From contig SSNP01000309.1 in NCBI GenBank assembly GCA_006937955.1, positions 248,001 to 312,000 on the forward strand: DNA of 64,000 bases, in the 5' to 3' direction. The notes beneath the pieces are model-generated. The model ran no database searches, was not told where the DNA came from, and was given only the letters and a program-made list of their open reading frames with translations. Position 1 is the stretch's first letter. Every line of letters starts with the position of its first letter. Origin of the DNA: Pachypanchax playfairii (taxonomy: Eukaryota; Chordata; Actinopteri; Cyprinodontiformes; Aplocheilidae). Below, piece after piece: positions 12,913-26,200 of this stretch. A program made the position numbers and the translations under genes.

Positions 12913-15900
12913 GGGGCGTCGGGTTGATTGGATGTCAAAGCAGTGCTCGCTGGAGAGCCAGTGGCCGGTGAGAGTCAGTTCATCGAGGCTCAGTGGTGCA
13001 TGAAAGCGCTGGCAGGCCACGTTAATGATTTGGGTTTTGTTAGAGCTCTGAGTTACTGAATGGACAACAAACAGTAACCAAAAATGCTACATGCTCTAAG
13101 AAACTGCATTTTATTTTGATAATTATCTTCAATTCCAAAACGACTCAAACCTTAATTACCTTGCACTGCAATGAATGATCTGTAAATGATTAGAACACTG
13201 ACTGCCATCAGCTGCAGGTAAGATGATGACTACTCAGAGGTAAAGCATAAAATTTATTCTAAAGAACTGACACTACGTCAATCCTTTAACAGGAAATACG
13301 TTTTTTTTTTAGAATGTTAGAAGACAACTGAGGAGTTTTACTGTGAAAAGCAGGTAGATGCAGGTGAGCTTGTCTGGGCCCTGAGATTCTCACCTTTCAC
13401 CCTCTTCCTCTCTCCCTTCATCTTTCTGTTTATCTGTCTGTTACTTTCTTTCTCTCCTTCCATTCTTCATGTCCCTCCTTCCATCTCACTCAGTAACAGG
13501 TGAGTTCCCAGAACTAATTACAGGAGGCTCTCTCACCGGGATGCAGCAGACTCATTCACAGGCAGCGAGAGCACGAGGAAGCTTTCTAATAACATTTTCA
13601 AGCTCCTGATTAAAAACAGCTCATAAATCTTTTGTTCACATGAGTCAATGCACATGCACTGGGTTGTATACGTGCACATACACAGCGTAGAGACACTGTC
13701 ACCTCCCAGCCTGCTCACAGTCCCACCCATCACTTGAATAACCAATCAAAACATAGTTCAAACAGGAAGTACAAAAGAGACTGCAGTTGAGCTGTCAGAG
13801 GGTTCAGTGAAGGAAGACCAGCTGACTTCCTCCACAGTGTCGGGTTTTACCCTGTCGGACATCTACACTCCACTTCCTGCTGCTAGCACCCTATACTTCC
13901 CTCCACTGAGTCCCACACTGAACAGGGTGTTTGAGAACATAATCCGTTGTGCATCTGTTTGGAGTTAATAAATAACAACAAATCCGTGATAAAACCCTGC
14001 TGGAGGTTTAGAAACTTCATTAAAACTGGGATTTTAGTGATGGTGGGGGAAAAACTGAATTAAACTGAACTGAACTTATCATAATACACCATCGTATTTA
14101 AAAAAAAAACAGCATCTGAAAACTCGACTGACTTGTCATGCTATTTATGTTGCTTGTTTTGGTTGTTGTTTATTGCCGTTGTAGATATTGGTATTAAAAG
14201 ATTTAATTCTAAGTGGTTTAAAGGTTCCTAAAAAAAAGACTTGCATCAAAAATGGCCTGGCTGTGTTCTGACTGTCCCCCCACTCATAAATATAAGCTGC
14301 AACAACAAACAGGAAGCCATTAGCCTCACACCTGTAATACACACGCAAACCCAGTCCAAACAATCTGAGGCCTGAAGGACACACAGCTGCACGACCCATT
14401 GCAAATTAACCGTGGATATTAAGTTTGAGCATTGTCATAGATTTTATTTAGTCTACATGTGTGTGGTTTATTTTCATTTTAATCTGTGTGATGAGGCAAT
14501 AAAAATGCAAAGAAGAAGCATAATGACCTCCACCAGGAGTCTGAACAAAGGAAATGAATAAAGTGATTTCCGTGATGAGGAGAGAACTCATTAATGCATC
14601 GCTCTCCTTGACATTTAGATGCTCGCCATTGATTTTCACCACCAGCCACATGATTTACAGTTTATATCTTCCTTACATGACTAAACAAGAAAATGAACAT
14701 AGAATGGGCTGTACAGTTCCAACATGAGGGTAGCAGAAGGTGAATGGATGTTTGGAAATATGATGTTTTGTGTTATAATTTAGGAAAGGACTTCACTGGA
14801 CCACAGCACAGTTTTTAGTTTGAGTTACCAGGAACCTGGGATATTTTTTCTTCTTGACTCTTTTAGTCTTTTAGGTTTATTTCTGAAGTCTAGTTGAAAA
14901 TTCAGTTGCTGTCTGTAAAAGTAAACAACCTGCAAAGTGATACAAAGATAGTTACACAGAGTAACAGTACCTTATCGGGTGATTCCTCGTTGATTTATAT
15001 TTTCATTTCAAGGAGCTAAACTTTATTGTAAATATTTATTATGGTCTTAATAAAAAAAAAATCTTTAGATTTTCTGAAGATTTTTCAGGTTTTCTTTGGA
15101 TTTTAGCTGCTTTTTCCACTCATTTTCTGTCTCTACCTGGTGAGTTTGGGAAAAAGTCACGAGTTTAAGTGTTAAGAGTAAAACTCTGAGTTTTAACTAA
15201 TTTAAGCATTAAAAACAATCAAAGCAAAACAGACAGTTTCCTGAAGAATAAATGTTAACCCTTTAACTACTGTAGAAGCAGATCTGCACAAGCTCCACCC
15301 TCTGAATGAAAGCAAACAGGCCATTAAAGGTATCACTGATATTTTTACTTGCCACCAGCAGCTGACGGTAATGAGTCTCTTTGATTTTAACACAACATTT
15401 ATGAGAAATCACACATGAAACATTAGATTAAGAAAGGAAATAAAAAGCTGAATCAATGAGTAAATAATTTGTTGAGGCTCTTTGCTCCCAGTAACCGGAA
15501 ACAAAACAAATCAATGAGAAATAAAAAAGAAAACAGTTCAAATATAATAAAATAGTATTTTAGCACCAAAAGAGTGATTTATAAACAAGTAGTATAAACA
15601 GTCAATTAACTGAAGGATGAACTCCAGGGTCCAGTTTCAAGTCCTGCAGGGTTTGTTTCTGTTTCTAAAAGACATGACTTTCAGATACTTGTCATCTGTT
15701 GTAGTTTTTATGTCTAGCACTTCTTCATTTGTCTCCAACTTTTCAAACCTCTTAGAAGTATAAACATACTGTGACGCTCAGGCACAACGACCCATTGATC
15801 TGTGGAACTAATAATCTAGACCAGCTTTACAATGCAGGTTTATTTTTTACAAGTAAATAAGGAGAAATTGACTTTGGCAACACTCACTATATTTGATTAA

Positions 15901-18900
15901 TAAATGTTTAAATCAGCAGAATTTAAAAACCAGTTCCTAATTTTAAACAAAGCTGCTGATCGTTCAACTGAACACAAGCACAGCTACTTTAAAAACTGAA
16001 CTTTGGGTATTTTTTCCATTCAGGTTCTACTGAAACAGAACTCTAATCCACAGAAAGAAAACTAAACTAGCAGAAATCCTGTTCCTTCTAAACTGTTCTC
16101 ACTTTGTGCAGATTCTTGTATATTTTAGGCTTCTGCTGACTGGAAGGTCAAGACACTTAGTGTCATCCTAATACACCCCCATTGTGCACATATGCACACT
16201 GTCACACACTGTGACCCTTCCAACAGGCCCACACTGAGGTGCATATGCTATGGCTCACTTGCTTCTGGCACTTTTTTACACAAAAAAAACAAAAAAGTGA
16301 ATCAGCAGGGAAACAGAGAAACAACCTCCATCATCTCACAATAAAGGGACGTTTGTCATGATCCTCACTTATTTAAAATGAAGAAATATTACGTGAAAAA
16401 GCAAAATCCCAGCCTTCAGTGGATTCCTGTGGTTTTAAAGGGTGAAATATTACCCTTGACTGGATTTTCTTTCCAGTTGCAAAGATAGTTTGATTAGAGC
16501 TTTGGGGGGGTGTAAGTTTGATATAAAACACAGAGGAACTATTCCTCAGATAGCAAAGTGAAGCAGCTCTACAAGATGGGCGTCAGTAACGTGGCTGGAG
16601 TCAAATGTAAAGTGACATACAGTACGAAACCTGCAGAGGTGGGAGCAGCTGACGTCTCCTGCTGATCAGGAGTCAAGCTGATATGTGAAACCGCACGCTG
16701 AGGCGCATCTGCTGTTTCACACACATGCTGAATTCCTGCTTTGTAACATCCAGGATGAGTCTGATTCAAAGAAAATACTCTTATAATTTAACAAGAATCT
16801 TACTACTGTCCACACACGACACTTTTTTTTAATTCCTCACAGATTTTTACAGTTTTCTCCCAAAAACTGCAGGAGCTCTGAAGCTCAATGTGTTGAGGAA
16901 CATGCTGCAGATGGTTGAGCATGTTGAGAGCAGACACACTGTATCTCCCTCCCTCTGAGTGGCTAATGGACTATTGGGCCTTTTCGTGATCACTTACAAA
17001 AGTAGGAATCCTGCCAAGAGATTATGATTAGACTATAATGGCTGACTACCTGGGAGGTCCGGATTTTGATTCAGAACTTTTACTTTTTCCCCCATTTATC
17101 TAATTTTGTTATCACAGTCACACAGCTGAGCCTGGAATGAAAACTTTAACATCAGAAGAATTTAAGTCTGGAGCTGGCCGTAATCTGAGACTGGGATTAC
17201 AGAAATAAATGTGTGAAAGAAGTAAACTCCTTTAATGCCTGTTTTTAGTTTGTTTTGCATATTGTTTTGCTGATGCAGGCAAAATGTGAGCATCACAACT
17301 TTCACTCAATGTTACAGGCCTTGAGCTAGAAAGTTGTGAAACTCAAAACAGCAAAAATCAAAGCGTAAGCAGAATCCTGAAATAAATATGCACATAAACA
17401 AACACACAGCTGCAACCCCTCAGTTATAACTCATTTTCCACTTTAGCAGCTCTTTGCAAGAGTCATATTTGATTTACAGTCATGCAGTGTCAGACGTTAC
17501 AGGCAGATGACCTATGAGTGCTGGATCAGATCAGATCCACTGCAGCTTCACAGTCACAGTGACCTAATCTACAAGCAGGAAAAGACTCACATTAAATGAC
17601 CTTGAGAAGGCAGAATCCAATGAAACCTGGACCCTGTGTGTTCCATCACAACAAGCCCTCACACATCTCCACATACAGGCTGGAGATTCATGTCAACAGT
17701 GGCTACTTCTTCTTTTTCTCAGGTTAAAGGAGTGAAGTGTTACGTAAGCGCTGTGCTAAAACCAGGGCACAGCAGAAATATCACATACCTACTTTATTAT
17801 AAGGGGAGCAGTAACTCTAAAGGGACTCGTGTCCTGCATTTAAACATTTATAGGACACTCAGTGATATACTTAAAAAATCTGATTTATAGCCCCAGAGCT
17901 CTAGAGGAGAATATTTCAACAAGGTTTTGATTTAATTTTTTTTTTTTTTTAAATCAAGATCACTAACATGACCATTTTTTGCTCATTTCAGATAAACAAA
18001 GTATTAACTCACAGTTTTTTATTTATTACTTTTGTGAGTTTTTGGAATTTTTTTTTCACTATTAGACATCGTTCAAAGTCTTCATCATTTGTATTTCATC
18101 AGTAATCACCTGCACCAACACAAACACACTGGTTCGTTTCCAGGCTCTGTTCACATTACTCAGACTTTAAAAATATATTATTTAAATATTTCATATTTAT
18201 TTATAATTTATTCATATCTCATTTTTCTTGAAAATTATTTGACTTTGTTTTTTTTATCCACATACAAACACAACTGTTATTGTGGAGAAACAGATATTTA
18301 AAAACCTTTTTCCCATCTGGAGCTTATTAAAGCTGTCGTGTTCGTATAGACAGTCACTGGAATCCAAAACACAAACTTAACTATTTTGTCCCCAAACACT
18401 GAACTTTGATTTCATGTTAATGTTAAATGATGGGAGCTTTGACTCTTTCCATTTAAACCTGACAGTCTGATGGTTCCTCCTTCAGAACTGGTGATGTTCC
18501 TGGTTCTTTGTTTCAGTCTAAGTATAAAAGTGAGCGATAAGCACCGGCTCTTCTCTGACAGCCGTTGTTTTTTTGTTTCCCCAGCTAATACAGCGTTTGA
18601 CATTTGTTGACATGTCATGCTGCAGACCCCCCCTCGTTTGTAATTTAATGGAATAATCCTTTTATATTTACAGCATCTGATTGGATGCAGAAATCAATGG
18701 TTCACAGATGAGAGTATCAGTATTTCAGCCCTTTTATTGAAATTGTGTGGAACACAGTGACGTGCTACTTGATGAAAGAGTCGAGCAAACTCTGGAACAC
18801 TTGAAAAAGATACAAATCTGTCTTTGTTTAGACTGTAAAACAGGAAACTCATTGAAACTCATTATTTTATTTGTATTAATTCTACACAGAGCTGGAATGA

Positions 18901-21900
18901 GGGAGCAGAGAGAGTCATCAGTATTCACAAGGCTCAGTCATTCTTTGGAACGAAGGGACTGTAGTAGAGAAGAAGAAGAGAAAAGCTAAATTGTTTGCTC
19001 CACTCTGAGACAATAGATCAATAGGGCTCCTCTGCAGTGTGGTGGAAATGGTTCCACTGAACAGTATCTCTGGCAAACAACACAGCACAGACTTCACAGT
19101 GGTAACGCTGGAATTCTTTATGTCACAAAGTCAGAAATAAATTGCTTATATGGTGCTGAACAAAAGTTAGAAGTAAGTGTAAAAAGAGGTTGTTTCAAAA
19201 GTAAGAACATACAATGAGTTGGTGCAAAAACAATAAAGTATTTCAGCTGCTGGACCCAAAAAAACCTGGTGTTTTGATGATGTTTGTATCAAGAGTTAAT
19301 ATACATCATTTGCATCATTCAAATCTAGAAGAGATAAAACTTGCTGGCTTTTGTGTTTGTTTCTCCATCTGTAGTTGTGTAACATTCACTCTATGGGAGT
19401 CAGGAGAACCTATTAAAGAACCTATAATTACAAACACACCACCACCGTGTCTCAGTCACGACCTCTGCACACACATCTAATGGGATCATGTGCAAGTGGC
19501 GGCTTGGATGTCTGGTCACAAAAGACTGATTTAAGAAACAAATCTGATTATTTAAAGGTTAAAAACAAAATCTTTTGAGATTCAAAATGCTTAAAGTACA
19601 AATACATGTTTGTATGTTTATATTAGCAACAGGTATGTTGTGTTTATTTTTACAGATAGTTGAATAAAGCTGTGCAGAACTGTGTTTATTAGCATTTATG
19701 GCCAAAAATACCCCCTAAAAAATGGGAACGGTACTTTTACTAAAGTTATTAACATTTTAGAAGCTAATGATCGTCCTTCATTGGAGATTTTATACCAAAA
19801 TTGAAATTATAGAAGACTCCAGAAACACTCAAACGTTCTATTTTTAAAAAGCCATTTTGGATGAATTTTAGGAGCAGATTGTAGATCCATTCAGATCTGG
19901 AATCAGTTCTCTAAGTTGTATCTGACCGGGCTGCAACTCGCTGGAGATTAAACCAATCGAGGTAGAAGATATGTGATGGAGTAGATGTCCCACAAATGAC
20001 CTGGAGCACATCAAGGATAAACAAATATCGCATCTAATATTTCCTGAAACCTCTGGTGAGAACATTGTGTAACAGCAACAAAAGATGTCTGGGTTCATCT
20101 ATTTACAGATTATATTAGTTTACCATGCAACGCCAAAAGCCCATTTTCTATGCCAGATTTTAATTAAGTGGACTTTGTGACAGAATATGAATCAGTGCAG
20201 CTTTTTTTGTGTCCAGAGAGTTTGAGTGAATAGTCATTGTGTTAATCCTCGCTCCGAGGCATGCTGTTGTGAGAGGGTTGGTTGCTGTGTCTAATCTCAG
20301 GCATTGCAAAGATTATGATAAGAGTGAAACAGGCCTTGGGGGAGCACCGCTCGCCATGTTTGTCACTAAGAATTTCACGCTGTTGTCAAATATGTAAATG
20401 AGGAGAAAAACTGCTGATATGTCGCATTTGAAAATCAGAAAGCAATAAATGAAGAGGAGAAAACACTGAAAGTATGTTATCACGGTCTTAATGTTCAGTC
20501 ACTATCATTTTCGGTCGTCTCTTTATTCCTATGTCACATTCCAGAGCAGATGTGCGCTCTTCAAGGACACTTAGCAGAAATTATTATTATTAATTAAGCA
20601 AGAAAAACAGAAACTAAAAGAGAAGAACAGACACAATGCATTGTGGGAACTGTCCAAGGATGAGCACTGGGAATGCTTTGAGTTTTATGGGAGGTGCAAA
20701 TGTAGGGAAGCACTGGGCAGAGTGTTACAATCACACAGGTTGTGTGTGGACTCTTGGGAAAGTGGAAGGGGACCTCTGTGAACTCCTCATTTCTGTGGGG
20801 CTTTATGTAGCGTGACGGTTCCAAATGAAACTCCGTGATCATGTGGGAGCGCTCTATTAATTTGTGGCTCGGGCCGCCTCTATGGGGAAAAAGCTGCCAC
20901 AGCCACTGCTGCAATTTCCAGCTAAGCTTCTCGCTGCTTATTGACTGCGTAGCTGCACTGCAATGTTGCTCCACATCTGCAGCAGTGTGGCTTCATGTGC
21001 TCAGACAATCTATCATCTCTTTGGTTGCCCACTCCAAACTTTACAGGACGGATGAAAAGCAGTGTGAAATAAAAAGTAATCTTAGCCTTAGCTAGCTGGA
21101 ATTCGTCCTGTTCCAACAACATGGCATGCTCTGAAAAATTTCATCTGGTTCTGTTGCCAAATCCTGAAAGTCTTGTTGAAGTATGACCACAATAACAGGA
21201 ATTTCAAGCTAACAAGACGGAAAGCTGCTGGGAACGGCTGCTGAAATTGGATGAGCACAGAGCATCTTCCCAACTGAATCTGAGCTCTGAAATGTAAATA
21301 TCCTGAAACTAATTTACTTTGCTTGGATGTTGTAGCAGTTACTGGGCACTACCATGCAGGATCTATATTAGGAACCGAGTTACAAAGGCAAAAGCAAAAA
21401 CACACGATCACAAGGCTTTCTTAAGACTCATGCCCTGAAGCAAATACATCCACATGAAAGAATAGCCAACACTAACTACTTTACAGCAAATCTCACTTGA
21501 TTTCTTCTTTAGGCTTCACTGTTTATCAACTTCTTCCCTAGAAAAATTCAGAGAAACAACATGACAAAATCCCAGATGAGAGTAGACAAGCAACAACCAT
21601 GAATTGTTCATCTATTGGTTTTTATTAACTTATCAATAATTTTGCACAATTCAAACTTTTAGCTTTTCTCTACATGCACGGAACAACAAAATCAGAAGAG
21701 ACGAGGTCAGATCAAATCCATCAGAAAAAATATTATATCACGAAGAACTGGAGCTGACATTCACAGGGACACTAAATTCAACCAGTAGGCAAGAACATTG
21801 GCAAACATTTAAAACAAAAAAAGTTGAGTCAGGTTTCTTAATTACAGAGGAATTCTTTATTTATTCCCATGGAGGCACACGTCCTTGGGAACTCTGTGGA

Positions 21901-23423
21901 AAGTGGGTGGGAAGACAACAAATGGAAAGTGCCTGCACAGAGTAGGCCAACCAGGAACAATGAGATGCTGGGCAGACATATAGAGTAATTAAAAAATAAA
22001 AAAACACGCCCACAGTTTGTCTGCTGCATCTTCATGAATTCTTGCAAGACGACCGTTTTGAGAGATAATAACAGGCTTCACAGAGCAACAATGAAACAAC
22101 TAAACTTGACAAGTCTTGAGCGAGCGTTGTGTAAAATAAAATTCATAATAAACGTATCGAGGCACAGAAGAACAAACACATCATTAACGTTCCTGGAAAA
22201 TAACATTATGTGTAGATGAAAAGCTTCCCACGTAAAGGGAGAAACGGATATCTTCCCTCTACAGACGTTCATCATGAGATTCGTGTGGGAGGTCCACAAA
22301 AAGGGAGAGAGCACGTGAAAAGAGGAAGAAATAAAAGGAAGAAGAAAGACGAGTCAAACAAACAGATGGGAACGAATGTATGCTGGACCCCATTCAACCA
22401 GGAGATTCTGTTTAAAGATGGAGAGGCTTCACACCTCTGCTGCATGGCAACCATCACTCTCACTCTTTCACGTCTATACCTCAAAGAACATCCCCCATAA
22501 AAAGGACTGGGAGAGAAACTTGCTGTTTTTTTGAAGATGCAAAGGCTCTACGGAAGACCTCCAGCTAGTTTACACCAAACATGTTCATCAGGGTTTTTTC
22601 AAGCCATCAGGTATTGTGGAGAATGATTGGCAGGCGGCTGGACTCATCTTTTTGATCAGGTCAATAACAGGATAACACGCTATTCAGCTGAGAGCCCATC
22701 AATCACGGTTTGGCTTAATTAACCAGCTAAGAGCTCACCATCTGAATAGACGACCGGATGAATGGATACAAGAAATTGTGGTGGATACAATACAACACAA
22801 TGGATCAGTAAATAATTTAATACTGCAAGCCTGAAGGTTGAAGAAACCCAGAGGATCTGATTTAATAAAGTGATGTCTTTAAATAAATGTGTGCTGATGA
22901 GGTAATCGCAGCATCTACAGAAAAAAAAAAGAGCCAAAAACTCCAGTTTGTCTTGATTTCTTTCAAATCTTATGGTAACAGACAAAAATTAAGGTTATTA
23001 TTATCTGCTAATTAAAGATTCCACACTCTGCAGCAACAATGTCATCTAATTATCGAATGTAGTTGACTTTAGCCTTCTTAAGGCCTGTTGAACGAGATTA
23101 AATTCACCTCTTTTTTTCACACACTAACAAAACAAATTTTGAGGTCTTATGTAATTCCTTCAGGAGTTGCAGTGAGACACACAATAACAATCTTCCATTG
23201 CATTTGCTGCACAGAAAAACCTGAAAAAAAGAGTAAAGTTTGTGAACCCAAGCTCAGTCTAGAACTCAGCACAGTGACAGAAAGACATTTAACTGGCTAT
23301 TTTACTTTCAAATGCTCAAAACTTATTTCCCTAATCTGCAATTTAGTTATGGATAATTGGTTTTATCCCATTTTAATAAGTTGTGGACTAAACTGCTGCA
23401 TTACAACATCCCTCTGCAGAGTT
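11300..23423. other. No gene seen; low-repeat DNA with possible conserved patches
   Basis: Twelve kilobases without a recognisable gene, transposon end or RNA. It holds a TG microsatellite (12879-12909), poly-T near 17940, and pyrimidine-rich sequence near 13390-13490. Patches near 20235-20470 and 22590-22745 have balanced composition, few homopolymers and TAATTA-type cores, as non-coding enhancers often do; that is an impression only. The longest ORF, 126 codons on the minus strand at 20594-20974, has no recognisable domain. Confidence 0.45.
12879..12909 (+). repeat. TG dinucleotide microsatellite
   Basis: About 15 uninterrupted TG units. It is likely length-polymorphic, as such repeats usually are in fish. 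Confidence 0.95.
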
Positions 23424-23426
23424 TAA

Positions 23427-24079
23427 AGCTGGATTCATGCTTACGCAAAGGCAAATGTGCTCCCACACGGCAGCGTACTAACGGAGACAGTTTCTGTTCC
23501 TATTACCCCGACCCTATTGCAAAGAAATTCTCCGCCAGGACAGCAGGAGGCGCGTTCAACCGTGAAGTTTGAAGAGGTCTCCTGGTGCTTTATGTGTGGT
23601 TCCAACCATGAAAGAAACAAATAAAAAGCAGGGACGTTACGGCCACCGGCATCACCACTGCTGCCCTTCAGACTTTTTTTAATACGGACATATTTGTCTC
23701 TCATTTTCCTCCATCGCTTCGTGCACTCCCCAACCTCCAACTCTAAGGTTCCAGCGATCTCCTTCCAGGAGTTGAAGCTAAATGATCGTACTTCCTCACT
23801 TCTTCTGCGAGACTTTCCTCGATCTGCTCCATGTCTTCAAGACTGTCAACACTCGCGCTGATTACAACTTTAAAGGGAAGTTATGTCAGGCCGGAAATGA
23901 TGTTGGGTTGTTTGGCTGACCAATCACAGACGTGCTTCATCCGACGTTGCCGTTGTAAAGTTAGAAAATACAGCGTGACTCCAACCGACCATCCGAGACA
24001 ATTGGAGAGCCCATACGATGTCGTATCATGGCGGCGTGTGCCTCCGACACGTCGGAGCTGCGTTAGCATGAATCCAGCT
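23427..24079. mobile_element. PIF/Harbinger-like DNA transposon, internally deleted
   Basis: The 653-bp element has 21-bp terminal inverted repeats starting AGCTGGATTCATGCT with one mismatch (left TACGCA, right AACGCA in mirror orientation). It is flanked by a 3-bp TAA duplication at 23424-23426 and 24080-24082. TAA fits the TWA target of PIF/Harbinger elements. Inside is the remnant of the MADF/Myb-like partner gene on the minus strand; no DDE transposase sequence remains. It is therefore a non-autonomous derivative that could only have been moved by transposase from elsewhere. Confidence 0.9.
23441..23832 (-). pseudogene. Harbinger MADF/Myb-like DNA-binding protein remnant
   Basis: In active PIF/Harbinger elements this small protein accompanies the transposase and contributes DNA binding and nuclear entry. 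Reading from the ATG at 23832 on the minus strand, the start MEQIEESLAEEVRKYDHL matches the N-terminus of a MADF domain. The frame then jumps, and the rest of the domain continues in another frame as SWKEIAGTLELEVGECTKRW, with RKMRDKYVRIKKSL, an SGDAGG linker and FYLFLSWLEPHIKH following. Residues normally found between the YDHL and SWKEIA blocks appear deleted. The last codons before the stop at 23441 read through non-domain sequence near the left terminal repeat. The conserved Trp and Arg residues of the later helices are present, but the frame break and deletion make a folded MADF domain unlikely. Confidence 0.8.
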
Positions 24080-25281
24080 TAACACTGAAGCTATAGAACG
24101 ATCAGCTGAGCTGGTTTTTATAAAGGAAAATAGAATTTCCAACATCTGAATGAGTCCGATTTGGAAGTTGGAATATAAAACGAGAGACAAAGTGGTGTAG
24201 CATTATCAGCTTCTGTTTTCAGAACTATCATTTTTGAAGACATTTTGTCAAAAGTAGAGTCTCATGATCTCAAAAACATAAATATTATAATATCAGATAG
24301 AATGAAGCCACATTTCCCTCACTGCTTTTTATTTACTTTCATGGTGATACTCCTTATAATATAATTATACTACAATATGTTTTTTATGTATTTTGGTAAA
24401 AATATATCTTTGTGATACTGATACCACACATTGAAATTATGACAAATTAATCTAATTGTGACATGTTGTACAGCTGTTGTTAAAAGCTAAAATTTATTTA
24501 ATAAAGTTTATTCATAAATTTGTTGCATAATATTTTTCTTGTTGAAAAAGGTAAAGCATTTGTTTAGATGAACAGAAATTGTCTACGGATGATGAAGTAA
24601 AAGTTGAGGTGAGTCATTTATTTTTGGAAATCCTGAACTAACAACTTCTCAAGAGATTTATTAGCTGTAAATAAAAGACGACACTGAACACAAGTAGCAT
24701 AAACAGAAATTCAGCACTGAGATCTTCAGACTCAAATTTGACTTGATCAAATCTTTTTCAGACCAGTTCACAAGCACACATGATATTTTGCAGCCACAGA
24801 AGGTACTCTGTGTTGTCTCAACTCATTTATAGATGTGACCAGCAGCCTGAGACTCCTCTCATTAGTGTCGGCTCCCTGGCACCATTCCATTTAGCTTTTC
24901 TCATTTACTGGGATGGAGCTCATTCTGCAGCCTCTTTCGCTCATTCTGACTAAAGCTCAACTGATGTCAGACCCAGATTCTACAGAAGGAAGTTGGAGAA
25001 AACGGTCAACAAATGCCTGTCTTTGTTTTGGTACTGTATCTTAAATTTATCACACTGTGTTGGTGAGACGTTTCATCCAAACATCCATCTAAGTCCAGCT
25101 AATCCAACTTTTCTCCATCAATTTTTTACTCATACTTTTACTTATTTCTATATAATTCTGTTAAAAGCCTTTACCAAGAAGAGCTTACAAAGACATTCAC
25201 AATCTTAACTCTCATAAAGTTGGAATGCTGGGTAAAATATAGGTAAAAACAAAAAATAAAAATTTCGGAATCTAATAAACC

Positions 25282-25760
25282 TAGATCTTATCACGGTTAA
25301 CTGGTTCCAGAACCCCCCGCGATAGGTGAAAATTCACTAAGTAGGGATACACCAAAACACACGAGACAATCTGGTCAATTTTGAAAATAAAAGCGATTCT
25401 TCAAAATAAAATACCGCAACTGACAAATGCTATCATATTTGTGCATCTAAACAGACTATGGAGATGGAAATAAACACAACACGCATGCAGCACGTGTTGC
25501 GTTGGTTGACTGATGAGGGTGATGAAAGACCTGTGCAGTGCGATGAAGGTGACGATGTGACTGCTACGGTACTGATGAAAGCTTTACAGCTCTTCGGGAG
25601 GTACCTCATCTTCAGATAGAGGTGCAGGATCATCAACCGACCACGGAGGAAGTGTGGGGAAGTAAACAAACAGCCAAAAGCGCAGTATTTGAGATTTTTG
25701 AAAATTCCGCTAAGTGGTGAATCTGTGAAAGTCCAACTGCAAAGTAGTGAGGGATCACTG
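25282..25760. mobile_element. pogo/Tigger-like DNA transposon fragment
   Basis: On the minus strand the right terminus reads CAGTGATCCCTCACTACTTT with a flanking TA (25761-25762), the form of pogo/Tigger ends in the Tc1/mariner superfamily. The left end, from about 25282, carries the mirrored subterminal sequence 'cacggttaactggttccaga' and then 'cgcgataggtgaaaattcac', familiar from fish elements of this group, but its outermost bases are eroded. Inside, a minus-strand frame at about 25652-25584 ends in an acidic tail (LPPWSVDDPAPLSEDEVPPE, then EL-stop), possibly the transposase C-terminus. There is no complete DDD domain, so this is a non-autonomous remnant. The family name is from memory of such ends. 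Confidence 0.6.
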
Positions 25761-25809
25761 TATATAACATTTGGGGTTTATGAGATTTGAAAATCTTTGT
25801 ATTGTGTTT

Positions 25810-25911
25810 TTATTTACATTTGTAATAGAAGTCTGATGTTGTTCCTGGCCCCAGTTTAGGAGTCGCAGCTCCGAATGCGCCGATGATCACTAGTACAATT
25901 GAGGTCTTCAT
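25810..25911 (-). pseudogene. LINE polyprotein C-terminal scrap
   Basis: The minus-strand reading MKTSIVLVIIGAFGAATPKL resembles the segment near the C-terminus of several LINE polyproteins, where a 'W.MKT.IVPVIIGALG' type motif occurs. It continues about a dozen residues to a stop at 25810. Its ATG is fused to the ATG-repeat tail of the neighbouring L2-like fragment, so two different retroelement pieces abut exactly here. The fragment is too short to assign a clade. Confidence 0.5.
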
Positions 25912-26200
25912 CATCATCATCATCATGTTTATTTGTATAGCACATTTAAAAACTGCATGAGAGCCTACCAAGGCGCTGAACAAAGCATATAATAAAAAAA
26001 GCTGATAAAAATAGAATAAAAATGCAATTAAAACAAGCAATTCGGATGGGAAGGGAAAAAAAAGATTATACTGAATTGAAAGCCACCGTGTAGAAATGAG
26101 TTTTTAACCGAGACTTAAAACGGAAGGAGATGGAGAAAGTCTAATCGGGAGGGGCAGTTGATTCCAGAGCTTCAGTGCACAGACAGAAAAAGCCCTTGTC
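25908..26200 (-). mobile_element. 5'-truncated L2-like LINE 3' end with ATG-repeat tail
   Basis: Read on the minus strand, the upstream part encodes TRAFSVCALKLWNQLPLPIR, the usual near-terminal box of L2-type LINE polyproteins, then a frameshift in a T run near the expected FKSRLKTHFYTVAF segment. The 3' UTR follows and shares a 26-base identical stretch with the plus-strand copy near 11250-11276. The terminal tandem repeat here is ATG (plus-strand CAT, 25908-25926) instead of TTGAA. It is a dead 5'-truncated copy. Confidence 0.75.

Noticed and set aside
20594..20974. 126-codon minus-strand ORF
   Set aside because: No recognisable motif, no Kozak or splice context, and composition no different from the surrounding DNA; also open in part on the other strand.
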